Below are positions 17,123-25,919 of a stretch of 52,340 bases of DNA, piece after piece. The stretch is from Paenibacillus cymbidii. Its GTDB lineage: Bacteria; Bacillota; Bacilli; Paenibacillales; NBRC-103111. The stretch covers positions 1-52,340 of the forward strand of contig NZ_SHLX01000049.1 of the NCBI RefSeq assembly GCF_004764705.1. Reading direction: 5' to 3'. A program made the translations under genes and the position numbers. The notes below the pieces were generated by a model. It had not been told where the DNA came from. It ran no database searches and worked only from the letters and a program-made list of their open reading frames with translations. How positions within the stretch are numbered: position 1 is the first letter of the stretch; each line of letters starts with the position of its first letter.

Positions 17123-17392
17123 TCAGGCCAAAAACGTTGCCAAATACCAAACGCACGCGACGTTGACGGCAAACAAGGCCGGAATGCCGAGCAGGAACGA
17201 GATGTGCTTCGTTTTGTGGCGGAAGACGCGCATGCCGAGCCATATGCCCATGGCCCCGCCGAAAGCGGCGTAGCCGAACAGCGTTTTCTCCGGGACGCGC
17301 CGGCCGCGCTGGCGCGCAAGGCGTTTGTCGTGCCTCATGACGAAGTAGGCGACGATGTTGACGATCAGCAAATACAAGACGACGATTTTCAC
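17123..17392 (-). CDS. DUF1294 small membrane protein
   Basis: An 89-residue protein with three hydrophobic segments. The conserved DUF1294 signature is seen in MRHDKRLARQRGRRVPEKTL, AAFGGAMGIWLGM and RHKTKHISF. The GTG at 17392 was chosen because GGGAGGG lies 9 bp upstream and this gives the normal family length of about 85-90 residues; the frame open to 17485 runs into the repeat cluster. The function of the family is unknown; it is often found as an isolated membrane protein or fused to cold-shock domains. It could be transcribed together with relP, 162 bp downstream. Confidence 0.85.
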   Translation of the reverse strand: MKIVVLYLLIVNIVAYFVMRHDKRLARQRGRRVPEKTLFGYAAFGGAMGIWLGMRVFRHKTKHISFLLGIPALFAVNVACVWYLATFLA

Positions 17393-17474
17393 GCGATCCG
17401 TCCCTCCCGTTTCCATTATGCCATTTTGCAGGGCGGCAGCGCAAAGGTGGCGCCGGTGGCGGTTTGAAATATTG

Positions 17475-17666
17475 AAATAAGCCATGTTTTATTGGCTATT
17501 TGGCTCAAAATGGCTGGCGTGCGGGAAATAGCCAGTGTTTTCGCTGGCTATTCGATCGGGAAAGCCGGTTATGGGGGAATTGAACTGAAATAGCCTGTGT
17601 TTTTGCTGGCTATTTTCAAGTGAGCGGCGTTTTGAGGGGGAATAAGCCATTTTTTGTGGGCTATTT
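17475..17666. repeat. Cluster A2: four palindromes of the AAATAGCC/GGCTATTT family
   Basis: Palindromes lie at 17475-17501, 17526-17552, 17588-17615 and 17640-17666, with forms such as AAATAAGCCATG/TTGGCTATTT and AAATAGCCAGTG/CGCTGGCTATT. Centres are about 51, 62.5 and 51.5 bp apart. Spacers between them are not alike in sequence. The cluster lies upstream of the DUF1294 gene and directly beside the unrelated cluster B. Confidence 0.88.
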
Positions 17667-17730
17667 TTCGCTGGGCGACGGGTCGGCTACTCTAACTTCG
17701 GTGCGGGGCGGGCGGCTGAGCTACTTCGTG

Positions 17731-17919
17731 AATTGTTGTATAATCTGCAACAACTCACCGATTTGTTTGGCTCAAAAACAAAATTGTTGTACATTTTGCA
17801 GCAATTTCTGCTGAAATGGCTCGTTTCCTGCCTTTACCGATTATATTGTTGTACAGAATACAACAATTTGCAAAACAAGCCGCTGATCGGCTGAAATTGT
17901 TGTACAATTTGCAGCAATT
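17731..17919. repeat. Cluster B: four palindromes of the AATTGTTGTA/GCAGCAATT family
   Basis: Inverted repeats at 17731-17755, 17782-17807, 17844-17866 and 17895-17919 have the form AATTGTTGTAnnnnnnGCAGCAATT. The sequence is unrelated to cluster A, yet the centres are again about 51, 61 and 52 bp apart. No gene was found in 17393-17970; clusters A2 and B fill most of it. Confidence 0.85.
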
Positions 17920-17970
17920 CTGCCGCAACGGGCAGGAAGCTATCGTCGGCCGCGGCTGACTCGAAACCAA

Positions 17971-18009
17971 AAAGCAGAAAAGCCGCCCACAGAGCGGCTC
18001 TTCTGCTTT
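17971..18009. terminator. Bidirectional rho-independent terminator
   Basis: AAAGCAGAAAAGCCGC (17971-17986) and GCGGCTCTTCTGCTTT (17994-18009) form a near-perfect 16-bp stem with a 7-base loop, with A/U tracts in the outer arms. It lies 20 bp beyond the stop of the minus-strand oxidoreductase gene. Confidence 0.88.
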
Positions 18010-18028
18010 AACATGCCCAAACCGCCGG

Positions 18029-19102
18029 CTACACCTGCGCAATCGCCGGGTCGTCCAGACGAACGCGGCGCCCTTCGCGCGACGACACATACGACGCCAG
18101 CACCATCCGCAGCGCCGCCAGCCCTTCCTCCGCCGTGGCGATCGGCTCCCGCTCGCCGCGCAGGAATTCGGCCAGCGGCAACGCCAGACCCTGGATTCGC
18201 CGGCTATGCGCCGGAGGCGACGCGATGTCGCTCGCCGTCCACTTGCCGTCCGCCGGCTTGTACCACTTCAGCCCCGCGCCGCCGCCATCCGGCCGAGGCA
18301 CGTTGCAGCTTACGGCGTCGCCGTAGTTTTGCACGATCGTGCCCTTCTCGCAGACAATTTCCATCGTGTTCTCCGCCGCGGTGCAGGTGAACGAGCCGTT
18401 CACTTCTGCCAGCGGCCCTCCGCCCGGATAACGGAAAATCGCGATCCCGTTATCGTTCGGAATGCGCGGGTTGTACAGCGACGCGATCTCCGCAGTTACG
18501 CTTTCCGGCAGCCCTAACAACCAGAGGAACAGATCGAACGGATGCGAAGCGTCGTCCGCCCAGATGTCCCGGTTGTAGCCCGGGTTCACGTGCCACGAGT
18601 CGGCAAAATCGGCGTTGAGCCCCATCGGCAGCCCATGGCGCCGCCGCACCATAAACACCTGGCCGAATTCGCCGCTCGCCAGCATCGCTTTGATCGCCGC
18701 GTTCTGCGGGTCGACGCGCATTTGCCACGCCATCGTGAAGCGCACGCCGTGCCGCTTGACGGCGGCAACGATGCGTTCCGCTTCGCCGAGCGTAAGCGCG
18801 AGCGGCTTCTGCAGCACGATCGTTTTGCCGCTGGCTGCGGCCTGCTCGACAAGCTCCGCGTGCAGCGACGTTTCCGCGCCGATGACGACGGCGTCGATAT
18901 CGCCGCGCGCCAGCAGCTCCGCCGCCGAAACGTACGGCTCCAGCCCAAGCGTTGCCCGCGCTGTCTCCAGCCGGACAGCGTCGTGATCCCAGCCGGCCGC
19001 AACCGTAACGCCAAGCTCCGGATCGTTTAACCATTCCTTGCAATATGTCGTCACGTGCCCATGGGCAAAACCGAGCACCCCGATGCGTTTGCCGCCGCTC
19101 AT
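18029..19102 (-). CDS. Gfo/Idh/MocA-type oxidoreductase with atypical cofactor motif
   Basis: A 357-residue protein of the Gfo/Idh/MocA group: N-terminal Rossmann half and a C-terminal substrate half containing DDASHPFDLFLWLLGLP. Two landmarks deviate: the glycine-rich loop reads GVLGFAHGH rather than GxGxxG, and the EKP motif is QKP (IVLQKPLALTLGEAE). Such variants occur in some family branches, so loss of activity does not follow. ATG at 19102 lies 11 bp from GGGGAGG. It is followed by a strong terminator and preceded, 197 bp away on the same strand, by the pectate-lyase-like gene, so it may belong to a pectin/rhamnogalacturonan transcript. Confidence 0.82.
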   Translation of the reverse strand: MSGGKRIGVLGFAHGHVTTYCKEWLNDPELGVTVAAGWDHDAVRLETARATLGLEPYVSAAELLARGDIDAVVIGAETSLHAELVEQAAASGKTIVLQKPLALTLGEAERIVAAVKRHGVRFTMAWQMRVDPQNAAIKAMLASGEFGQVFMVRRRHGLPMGLNADFADSWHVNPGYNRDIWADDASHPFDLFLWLLGLPESVTAEIASLYNPRIPNDNGIAIFRYPGGGPLAEVNGSFTCTAAENTMEIVCEKGTIVQNYGDAVSCNVPRPDGGGAGLKWYKPADGKWTASDIASPPAHSRRIQGLALPLAEFLRGEREPIATAEEGLAALRMVLASYVSSREGRRVRLDDPAIAQV

Positions 19103-19299
19103 CCGATATAACGCCTCCCCGATTCGCGCCGCCCTGCTGCGACAGCGCTTGCTGCCTCCATCATAAACGCCGGTCCGCCGACCCTGCATTGCCGATCAAG
19201 CCATTCATGCCAGCGATAGCGACAGCCGAGCCAACAGGCGGCACCAAAGCAGTTTGCCATATCTCCGCATTCGGGTGGGGATGCCTTATTTCACATCTG

Positions 19300-22200
19300 C
19301 TAACGCGACGCCTCGATGTTGTCCAAATAAACGCTGCCGTTCGCCCGCTGGCTGACGATGCGGAACGCGCTCAGCTTGTGATCCGCTTCCGTCAGCGCCG
19401 CATTGTACGTCTGATTGACGACCGGCGTCAGCGTGCCTCCTTTCGGACCGGCCGAGATGACAAGCGTATTCGCGGCAAAATCGAGCCGAACATCGAACGT
19501 ATACCACGCGTTCAGCGTAAACGCCGGCAGCAGATTCGTGTAGACGCCGCCCGAAAACAGCTTCAGCCCGTAAGTCGCGTCGCTTGTCAGCTGCACCGTT
19601 TTGCTCCCGGTATAGAGCAGCAGATGGTCGCCCGTGAAGCTGGCGCTGCGCGCATAATCGAAGCGGAAATGCGCCGTATCGCCCGGGCTGACGAAATTGT
19701 ACGTGAACATGGCGGCGCCATCCTTCGGCACGGCAAGGCTCAGATCCCCGCCGCCGGGAACCGCGGCAACCGTCCACGCCGCCGGCCAGCTCGCCGGGTA
19801 GGCGTCATACGGCTGGCCAACCGCGCCGTCGTTGAAATCGACGACGAGCGGCCACTCCGGCCCGCCTACCGTTACCGCGGCGGCGTCCGAGAAGATCGAC
19901 TCGTCCTCGCCGGAGGCGCCTTGGGCGCGAATGCGATAAAACTGCTCGGCATCCGTCGTCTGCCGTTTGACCGTGTACGACGTGCCGGCGATCGGGCCGG
20001 TCGCCAGCTTCCGGTACGGCCCCGCCGCGTCGTCCGCGCGGTAGACCGAATAACCGGTCGCCCCGGGAACCGCGTCCCAGGCGAGCTGCACTTCGTTGCG
20101 GCGCGGCGTCGCGGCGAGCCCGGTCGGCTGCGCCGGCCCGTTCCAGGCCGTGACGTTGTCGAGAAACACGCGGCCGGCCGCCCGCTGCGACACCAAACGC
20201 AAGGCGGTGATTTTGTCGCTGGCGGCGGAATAAGCGCCGTCGTACCGCACGGTCAGCGCTCCATCCTGCGGACCGGTGCGAATGACGAGCCGATCGGCGG
20301 CAAAATCGAAATCAAGCGCAATCGTATACCACTCGTTCAGCTGAAAGCCCGGCAGCAGGTTGACGTCGCCGCCCGCGGCGCTGTATTTCAAGCCGTACGT
20401 CGCGTCGGTAATCGTCTGGACATAGCTGCCGCCCGTATAAATCAGCAGCTTGTCCGGCGCAAAATTCGCTTCGCGGCTGTAGTCGAAACGCAGATGCGCC
20501 CGGTCGGCCGTCTGCGTCCAATCGTAGGTCAGCATCCCCGCTCCGCCGTTCGGAATCGCCAAGCTGCGGCTGCCGCTGCCCGGCCCGTTCGCCACGGTCC
20601 ACGCGGCCGGCCAATCGGCCGGCGCCGCATAAGGCTGACCGACCGTGCCATCCTCGAAGCCAACCGCCAGCGGCTGGCGCAGCGGCTTCGTGACGGCGGC
20701 CGCATGCAGCGAAGGAGCCGACTCTCCCCCGGCGGCCACGGCCGTCACCCTGTAATAGTAGGCGCTGTCCGCCGTCAGCCCCGTATCCGTATAAGCCGCA
20801 GCGCCAAGCGCCGTCAAAGTCAGCAAGCTGTAAGCGCCGTTCGGCGTCAAAGCGCGGTACACCTTGTACCCCGTCGCTCCGGCCGTCGTATTCCAGACGA
20901 GCTTGACCGAGTCGGCATCCTGCGCCGTCGCTTTCAGTCCGGTCGGCGCGCCCGCTGCGGCATAAACCGGCACGGCGGGAACAGTACCCGCCGGAAACGC
21001 GGGAGCGGTCAACTCGTTCAGGTACGTCTCCAGATTCGTATATCCGTCGCCGACAAAATCGCCGTTCCGGTCCGTCGCATCGTTCGGATCGAGCCCATGC
21101 TCCCGCTCCCATACGTCGGGCATGCCGTCGCCGTCCGTATCGGCCGGCACCTCCGCCGTTTGCAGCGTCGGCCAGACAAGCGCCGCTTTCGTCATATGCC
21201 GGGCGTCGATCGACGTTTGCTGCTCCGGCGTCACCGTCTCCGCGGTATAAATCAGGCTGCCCGTCCCGTTCTCCACGTCGCCGACCATCGCAAGATCGAC
21301 CGCATCGCGCCGCAAGCTGGCGCCGGCGTAATCGAGCACTTTGCGATACGCGGTTTCCGCGCTGTCCTGCGGCGACGGATTCGGCATCGCGTACGGCGCG
21401 TCCGTAAAGGCGCCCGGGTTCGTAATGACGCCGGCGCCAATATTGTTCGGGTGCGAGCTGACCTCGTACGTGCCGTCGTATTTGACCGCCACGTTGCCGG
21501 TCAGCGCGATGCTCGCATCGAGGCTGTCGGCCGCGCCCAGCACCCGCGAAGCGAGGCCGGTCGTGCTGATGCCGGCTTTGTAATAATTGTTGATCATGTT
21601 GCCGGCTTCACTGAATCCGTACATGCTTTTGTAGCCCCAGTCGTACAGCACGTTGTTCCGCACGTCCATCGATTTGCCGGTAAAACGCGGGTTGCGGCTG
21701 TCGTTATGGGCGAGCAGGTTGTAATAGTAGGTGGCGTTCTCCCCGCCCCAGATGCCGCCGAAGCCGTGGAATCCTTTGCCTTCCACGCCCGACAGCACGA
21801 TCGGCTGCGCCAGCAGGCTGTACTGCAACGTGAAGTTGGTTTCATTGTAAAAGGAAGCCGTTTCATCGGTTCCCCAGCTGGCCGAAATATGGTCGAAAAT
21901 AACCTGCTCGCGGTTGCCGCCGGAGACGGCGTCCGTATCCGTGCCCGCGCCGTCGCCCGGACGGAAGCGAAGGAAACGCACGATCTGATTGTCGCCCTGG
22001 AAATAAACCTGGTGCTTCTTGAAGGCGATGCCGTCGCCCGGCGCGCTCTGGCCGGCGATCGTCAGGTTCGAGGCGGTGACGAACAGCATCGACTCCAGCT
22101 CGATCGTGCCCGATACGCGGAACAGCACGGTGCGATTGCCTTGGCTGACTGCGTCGCGGAACGACCCCGGTCCCGAATCGTCAAGGTTCGTCACATAATA

Positions 22201-22890
22201 GACGTCGCCCCCGCGACCGCCGGTGGCGAACTTGCCGCCGCCTTCGGCTCCCGGGAAGGCCGGAATCGCCCCCGGCACCACTTCCGGCTGCAGCGCCGGC
22301 GGCTGCGGCGTGCCGACCGCCGGTCCGACGAAGACGGCGTACATATTGCCGAAGCCGCTGTAGCCGGCCGCGTTGCCCGCGCCAAGCGTCACCGTGCCGG
22401 CGGGAAACGTGCGGGCATAAACGCGGTAAGCCGTTTCGGCGACGATATCGCCGTATGTATCCTTGGTTGCCGAGTGAACGATGTCGCCCGTATACGCCCA
22501 ACCGTATTGCGGCGCAAGCCAGTATTCGGCATTAAACAACTCCCGGTACGAGGCGTCCGTTACCGATGCGACATACACCGTAGCGTCCCGGTCGATCGTA
22601 AACGAAAGGAACGACTTGGCCGACTCGTTTTTGTGCGGGCTGCCGCCGGTGCGAATATACGACAGGCCGGCATAAGGGCCGACTTCCGTGTAGACGGTAG
22701 CGCTGTCGTTCACGTACACCGGCCGATCAGGCTGCAAATCGTCATACACCGCATACGTCAGCGGCTGCGCCCATGTCAAACGAAGTGCGATGTCGCCGAT
22801 GCCGATCGAGGTGGCAGCGGCTGTCCCGGCAAACGGGAGCAACGAAACGAACAGAACGAACGACAGGAACGATCCCAGCAAACGCTTCAC
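19300..22890 (-). CDS. Secreted pectate-lyase-like protein with two FN3 and two jelly-roll-like modules
   Basis: A 1196-residue secreted protein. A signal peptide (KRLLGSFLSFVLFVSLLPF, cut near TAAA) is followed by an N-terminal module (about 27-200). A right-handed beta-helix of the PL1 type follows (about 215-600), marked by FPGAEGGGKFATGGRGGDVY, SFRDAVS and FDHISASWGTDE. Next is a calcium-binding segment DTDGDGMPDVWEREHGLDPN, then an FN3 domain, a jelly-roll-like domain (EDGTVGQPY...FLDNVTAW), a second FN3 and a second jelly-roll-like domain (NDGAVGQPY...YLDNIEAS). The two FN3-jelly-roll pairs look like an internal duplication and may bind carbohydrate. GTG at 22890 follows AGGAGGG. It should cleave pectin backbones outside the cell. 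No cell-wall anchor motif is seen at the C-terminus. Confidence 0.88.
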   Translation of the reverse strand: MKRLLGSFLSFVLFVSLLPFAGTAAATSIGIGDIALRLTWAQPLTYAVYDDLQPDRPVYVNDSATVYTEVGPYAGLSYIRTGGSPHKNESAKSFLSFTIDRDATVYVASVTDASYRELFNAEYWLAPQYGWAYTGDIVHSATKDTYGDIVAETAYRVYARTFPAGTVTLGAGNAAGYSGFGNMYAVFVGPAVGTPQPPALQPEVVPGAIPAFPGAEGGGKFATGGRGGDVYYVTNLDDSGPGSFRDAVSQGNRTVLFRVSGTIELESMLFVTASNLTIAGQSAPGDGIAFKKHQVYFQGDNQIVRFLRFRPGDGAGTDTDAVSGGNREQVIFDHISASWGTDETASFYNETNFTLQYSLLAQPIVLSGVEGKGFHGFGGIWGGENATYYYNLLAHNDSRNPRFTGKSMDVRNNVLYDWGYKSMYGFSEAGNMINNYYKAGISTTGLASRVLGAADSLDASIALTGNVAVKYDGTYEVSSHPNNIGAGVITNPGAFTDAPYAMPNPSPQDSAETAYRKVLDYAGASLRRDAVDLAMVGDVENGTGSLIYTAETVTPEQQTSIDARHMTKAALVWPTLQTAEVPADTDGDGMPDVWEREHGLDPNDATDRNGDFVGDGYTNLETYLNELTAPAFPAGTVPAVPVYAAAGAPTGLKATAQDADSVKLVWNTTAGATGYKVYRALTPNGAYSLLTLTALGAAAYTDTGLTADSAYYYRVTAVAAGGESAPSLHAAAVTKPLRQPLAVGFEDGTVGQPYAAPADWPAAWTVANGPGSGSRSLAIPNGGAGMLTYDWTQTADRAHLRFDYSREANFAPDKLLIYTGGSYVQTITDATYGLKYSAAGGDVNLLPGFQLNEWYTIALDFDFAADRLVIRTGPQDGALTVRYDGAYSAASDKITALRLVSQRAAGRVFLDNVTAWNGPAQPTGLAATPRRNEVQLAWDAVPGATGYSVYRADDAAGPYRKLATGPIAGTSYTVKRQTTDAEQFYRIRAQGASGEDESIFSDAAAVTVGGPEWPLVVDFNDGAVGQPYDAYPASWPAAWTVAAVPGGGDLSLAVPKDGAAMFTYNFVSPGDTAHFRFDYARSASFTGDHLLLYTGSKTVQLTSDATYGLKLFSGGVYTNLLPAFTLNAWYTFDVRLDFAANTLVISAGPKGGTLTPVVNQTYNAALTEADHKLSAFRIVSQRANGSVYLDNIEASR

Positions 22891-22932
22891 GGACACCCTC
22901 CTCCTGATAGATGGACTGTAGAACAAGATCAA

Positions 22933-22960
22933 CGTATAACCGCAGGAAGGTATTCGTCAA
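22933..22960 (-). promoter_or_regulatory. Sigma-A-like promoter for the pectate-lyase-like gene
   Basis: On the minus strand TTGACG (22960-22955) and TATACG (22938-22933) are separated by 16 bp and lie about 45 bp before the GTG start. The -35 box matches consensus in five of six positions; the -10 box is fair. The 22891-23173 gap is divergent and must also hold a plus-strand promoter, which was not recognised. Confidence 0.5.
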
Positions 22961-23173
22961 GAAGCACATATGCTCGCCAATATCCACCCGGCATTTCGCC
23001 ACGATTCAACAAATTTTCCGAAAATCGGACAAAATTCGCTGCAAAGGTACGCTTCGCGAATAGATGTACCTTGCGCCCGGCGCCCTCGCTTCGTTACGAT
23101 CGATGCATATTACATGGGGTTGCCTTGCCCACAGGCCAGTCGTCGCAGAGGAATGAAAAAGAGAGGGACAGCT

Positions 23174-24169
23174 ATGAGACGATTATCGTGGTCGGAACGA
23201 GTGGCGCGCGCCTTGATGACGCGCGAATCCGCATTTGCGGAGCAATGGAAAAGCGGAAACTGCCATATCGCGCTGCAAGGCGTGGAATATGTTTGGCGTA
23301 CGACCAAACAGGCCGATTATCTCAACTATTTGCGCCATAAAGTCGACTCGTTGATCGACGGCGACAGCAGCGAGTGTCATATCGGAAGCGCCCGAGCGCT
23401 GCTTTTTTTGTACCGCCGCACCGGCGAGGAACGATACCGGCACGCAGCCGCACGCGCGCGCGCGAAGCTGCTGCCCGCGCTGGCGCAACCGGATCGGCAC
23501 GGGCACGAACCCGCCTTTGTCGCGGAAAGCCGCACCGACGCAACCTGCAAACTGGCGCCGTTCTTCGGGAAGTACGCCGTCTTGTTCGGCGAACCGGAGC
23601 TGCTGGAGACGGTCGCTCGTTCGCTTCTGCTTTCCCATGGATACGACGGCGAACGAATGGAGTCGGGGGAAAGAGCGAATCCGCTTTCGGGAACGTTTCT
23701 GATGGCGGTCGTCGACCTGCTCGACTTTTTGCCTGTGCACCATCCGAACCGGCAGCCGCTGCTGGCCGTCCTGCAAAACCAATTGCGGCTGCTGATCCGG
23801 ACGCAGCTGCCGATGACCGGCCTCTGGCAGGAGCCGCCCGGAGCAGGCGGCAGCCGATCCGAAGAAGCAAACATCGCCAAGCTCTCCTGCCTGTTCGTAT
23901 ACGCCCTGTTCAAAGCGGCGCGCAACGGGCATATTCCCCGCACGTTCGGCCATTATGCCCGCCGCGCCTACGAAGGCATCCTGACCGAATGGGCGGCGGA
24001 AGACCGCAGCGGCGGGCCGCGTTGCCCGGACGGACAACCGGACGCCGCAACCGCCGGAGACGAAGGCGCTAACGGAGCGGATGTTCCGGATCTGAACGGC
24101 ATCGGCGCCTTTATACTCGCCAGCGTCGAAGCCGATTTTGTCAGCGAGCTGACCGGCCCGGTTCGCTGA
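23174..24169 (+). CDS. GH105/GH88-like (YteR-like) protein, possibly inactive
   Basis: A 331-residue alpha/alpha-toroid-type protein similar in layout to unsaturated rhamnogalacturonyl hydrolases. TDATCKLAPFFGKYAVLFGE (from about 120) takes the place of the usual DD-LYMM-PFLA helix, and EEANIAKLSCLFVYALFKAA corresponds to the family's ET-SGTAMFVYALARG. The common W-RGNGW segment carrying a conserved active-site loop is replaced by ERANPLSGTFLMAVVDLLDF, and the N-terminus is shorter than in YteR. It may therefore be a non-catalytic or altered-specificity member. The ATG at 23174 follows GAGAGGGACAG; an in-frame ATG at 23153 is less well placed. It diverges from the pectate-lyase-like gene and precedes an orphan binding protein. 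Confidence 0.65.
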   Translation: MRRLSWSERVARALMTRESAFAEQWKSGNCHIALQGVEYVWRTTKQADYLNYLRHKVDSLIDGDSSECHIGSARALLFLYRRTGEERYRHAAARARAKLLPALAQPDRHGHEPAFVAESRTDATCKLAPFFGKYAVLFGEPELLETVARSLLLSHGYDGERMESGERANPLSGTFLMAVVDLLDFLPVHHPNRQPLLAVLQNQLRLLIRTQLPMTGLWQEPPGAGGSRSEEANIAKLSCLFVYALFKAARNGHIPRTFGHYARRAYEGILTEWAAEDRSGGPRCPDGQPDAATAGDEGANGADVPDLNGIGAFILASVEADFVSELTGPVR

Positions 24170-24214
24170 CCTTCACCTTCCCAATCCCCTCTAGCTTGTT
24201 GCCCGTTTGCCGCT

Positions 24215-24220
24215 TATACT
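24215..24220 (+). promoter_or_regulatory. Candidate -10 box before the orphan binding-protein gene
   Basis: TATACT lies 38 bp before the GTG start of the lipoprotein gene. No consensus -35 hexamer stands at 16-18 bp, so activation by a regulator such as the adjacent AraC protein would be needed. Confidence 0.35.
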
Positions 24221-24257
24221 AAGCATACGGAGCGACAGCAAGGGAGGATTTTTTGCC

Positions 24258-25865
24258 GTGCGTCAACGAGCGATAGCGTGGGTTATGATCGGCATCGTCG
24301 TCCTGACGGGCTGCACCGGTCGCGAAACGGCACTCGTCCGCAAGGAGGCAGCAGCAGCAGCCTTTCAGCCGGGGGGCGGCAAGTACGCCAAGGAGTTGAC
24401 CGTCACCGTCTCCCGGGCGATCACCGATCCCGCCGAGCTGCGGAACGATCTGGAAGCGAAGATGCTGAAGGAGAAATTCAATCTTGTATTCAAGGCAACG
24501 GACTATCCCCGCAACGACTGGGCGACGAAAGTGACGCTCCAGCTCGCGAGCGGCGAAGGGCCGGATTTTATGCCGTATACGCGCGATATATGGAAATCGG
24601 TCGAATGGATGGCCTCCGGGTTGCTGCGGCCGTTTACGCAGCGCGAGTTGAAGGAGCGGCTCCCCCATTACCTTAGCAACTGGACGCCGCAGGAATGGGA
24701 CACCGTGTTCCGTTCGACCCGCTTTTCCGACGGCTACTTGTATTTTTTGCCTTCCCAGCGCACCATTCCCGCTTCTTCCGGCTGGCAATACCGCAAAGAC
24801 CTGTTCGACCGCTACGGGCTGACGTTTCCGCATACGCCGGACGAAATGCTGTCGACGCTCCGCACGCTGAAGCGGCAAACGGGCCTGATCCCGATTGTCG
24901 CCAACTCGAGCGCCGCTTCGCCGCTGGTTGGCATCAGCGGTTTTTTCCAACTGTTCGGCATGCCCGAACTGCTGCTGCAATGGACGTCGTTCGTCGATCC
25001 GAAAACGAATGCCTTTACGGCTTATCCGATGGCGACCGATCTCAGCCGGCCGCTGCTGTCGTTTCTGCACCAGATGTACGCCGAAAATTTGATGCTCAAA
25101 AATTTCGCAACCGCTTCCAACGAACAGGTCAAGAAGCTGGTCGCCCAGGGGCACTCCGTCATCATGCCGACGGCGGTCGATCCGGCGTACAACAACATGC
25201 TGCAAAGCGCCGTTCCCGGCGTGAACTGGGTGTGGGCCGACAATTACGACCACCCTTCCAACGATCCGAACGAAATTTTGTACAAGCGCGATTCGCTTTA
25301 TTCCTACTGGGGGCCGGCGATCAACAAACGGACGAGCCCGGAGAAGGTCGACCGGCTGCTCGACTATCTCGACTGGACGCAAACGGAAGAAGGCAAGCGC
25401 TGGTATACATATGGCAAAGAAGGCGTTACCTATACGATGAAGGACGGCGTCCCGGCCTTGCTGCCGAACATGACGACGCCGCTGAAGCCGATTGGCGACA
25501 GCTTGCCGAATTACGGCATCAACATCGGTTTGATCGGGTATGGCGGGTTCATCACGTTCCATCCGTCGTTCAACGAGACGTATTCGAAGCCGAAGCTCGA
25601 CATTTCGCGCGTGCTGCTGAACAAGCCCGGCTACTACGGTCCGGTCGAACCGATTTTGCAATTCACCGAAAACGAACGCAAACGCGCAGCCCGGCTGGAA
25701 GCGGTGCTGAACGGCGTACGCGACGAATATTGGCTGAAGTTTATTATGGGCGTGCTCGATCCGGACAAGGACAAGGATTGGCAATCATTCCTGCAGGCGG
25801 CGAACGACGCCGGCCTGGACGAAGTCATTCAACTGAGAACGCGAGCCTACGTGCGGGCGCAATAA
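24258..25865 (+). CDS. Sugar-binding lipoprotein (LplA/YtcQ type) without adjacent permeases
   Basis: A 535-residue extracellular solute-binding protein. The signal peptide ends in a lipobox VVLTGC with Cys19. The family-1, LplA/YtcQ-like pattern is seen in GEGPDFMPYTRD, SSGWQYRKDLFDRYGLTFP, PDEMLSTLRTLK and TQTEEGKRWYTYG. GTG at 24258 follows AAGGGAGGA. Such proteins normally precede two permease genes, but here a membrane-bound AraC regulator follows after 54 bp and no permease is near. It may feed a transporter encoded elsewhere or present ligand to the regulator's outer domain. The neighbours (pectate lyase, GH105-like) suggest a pectin-derived ligand. Confidence 0.85.
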   Translation: MRQRAIAWVMIGIVVLTGCTGRETALVRKEAAAAAFQPGGGKYAKELTVTVSRAITDPAELRNDLEAKMLKEKFNLVFKATDYPRNDWATKVTLQLASGEGPDFMPYTRDIWKSVEWMASGLLRPFTQRELKERLPHYLSNWTPQEWDTVFRSTRFSDGYLYFLPSQRTIPASSGWQYRKDLFDRYGLTFPHTPDEMLSTLRTLKRQTGLIPIVANSSAASPLVGISGFFQLFGMPELLLQWTSFVDPKTNAFTAYPMATDLSRPLLSFLHQMYAENLMLKNFATASNEQVKKLVAQGHSVIMPTAVDPAYNNMLQSAVPGVNWVWADNYDHPSNDPNEILYKRDSLYSYWGPAINKRTSPEKVDRLLDYLDWTQTEEGKRWYTYGKEGVTYTMKDGVPALLPNMTTPLKPIGDSLPNYGINIGLIGYGGFITFHPSFNETYSKPKLDISRVLLNKPGYYGPVEPILQFTENERKRAARLEAVLNGVRDEYWLKFIMGVLDPDKDKDWQSFLQAANDAGLDEVIQLRTRAYVRAQ

Positions 25866-25919
25866 CGCCTTGCCGCCTTCGCACCGGGGACGACACCATT
25901 TGCCGCGAGGTCCGATAAG

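Noticed and set aside
19045..23340. 1431-codon plus-strand open frame
   Set aside because: It lies antisense to the pectate-lyase-like gene, whose signal peptide, PL1 motifs and FN3 domains are clear; the antisense product is low-complexity.
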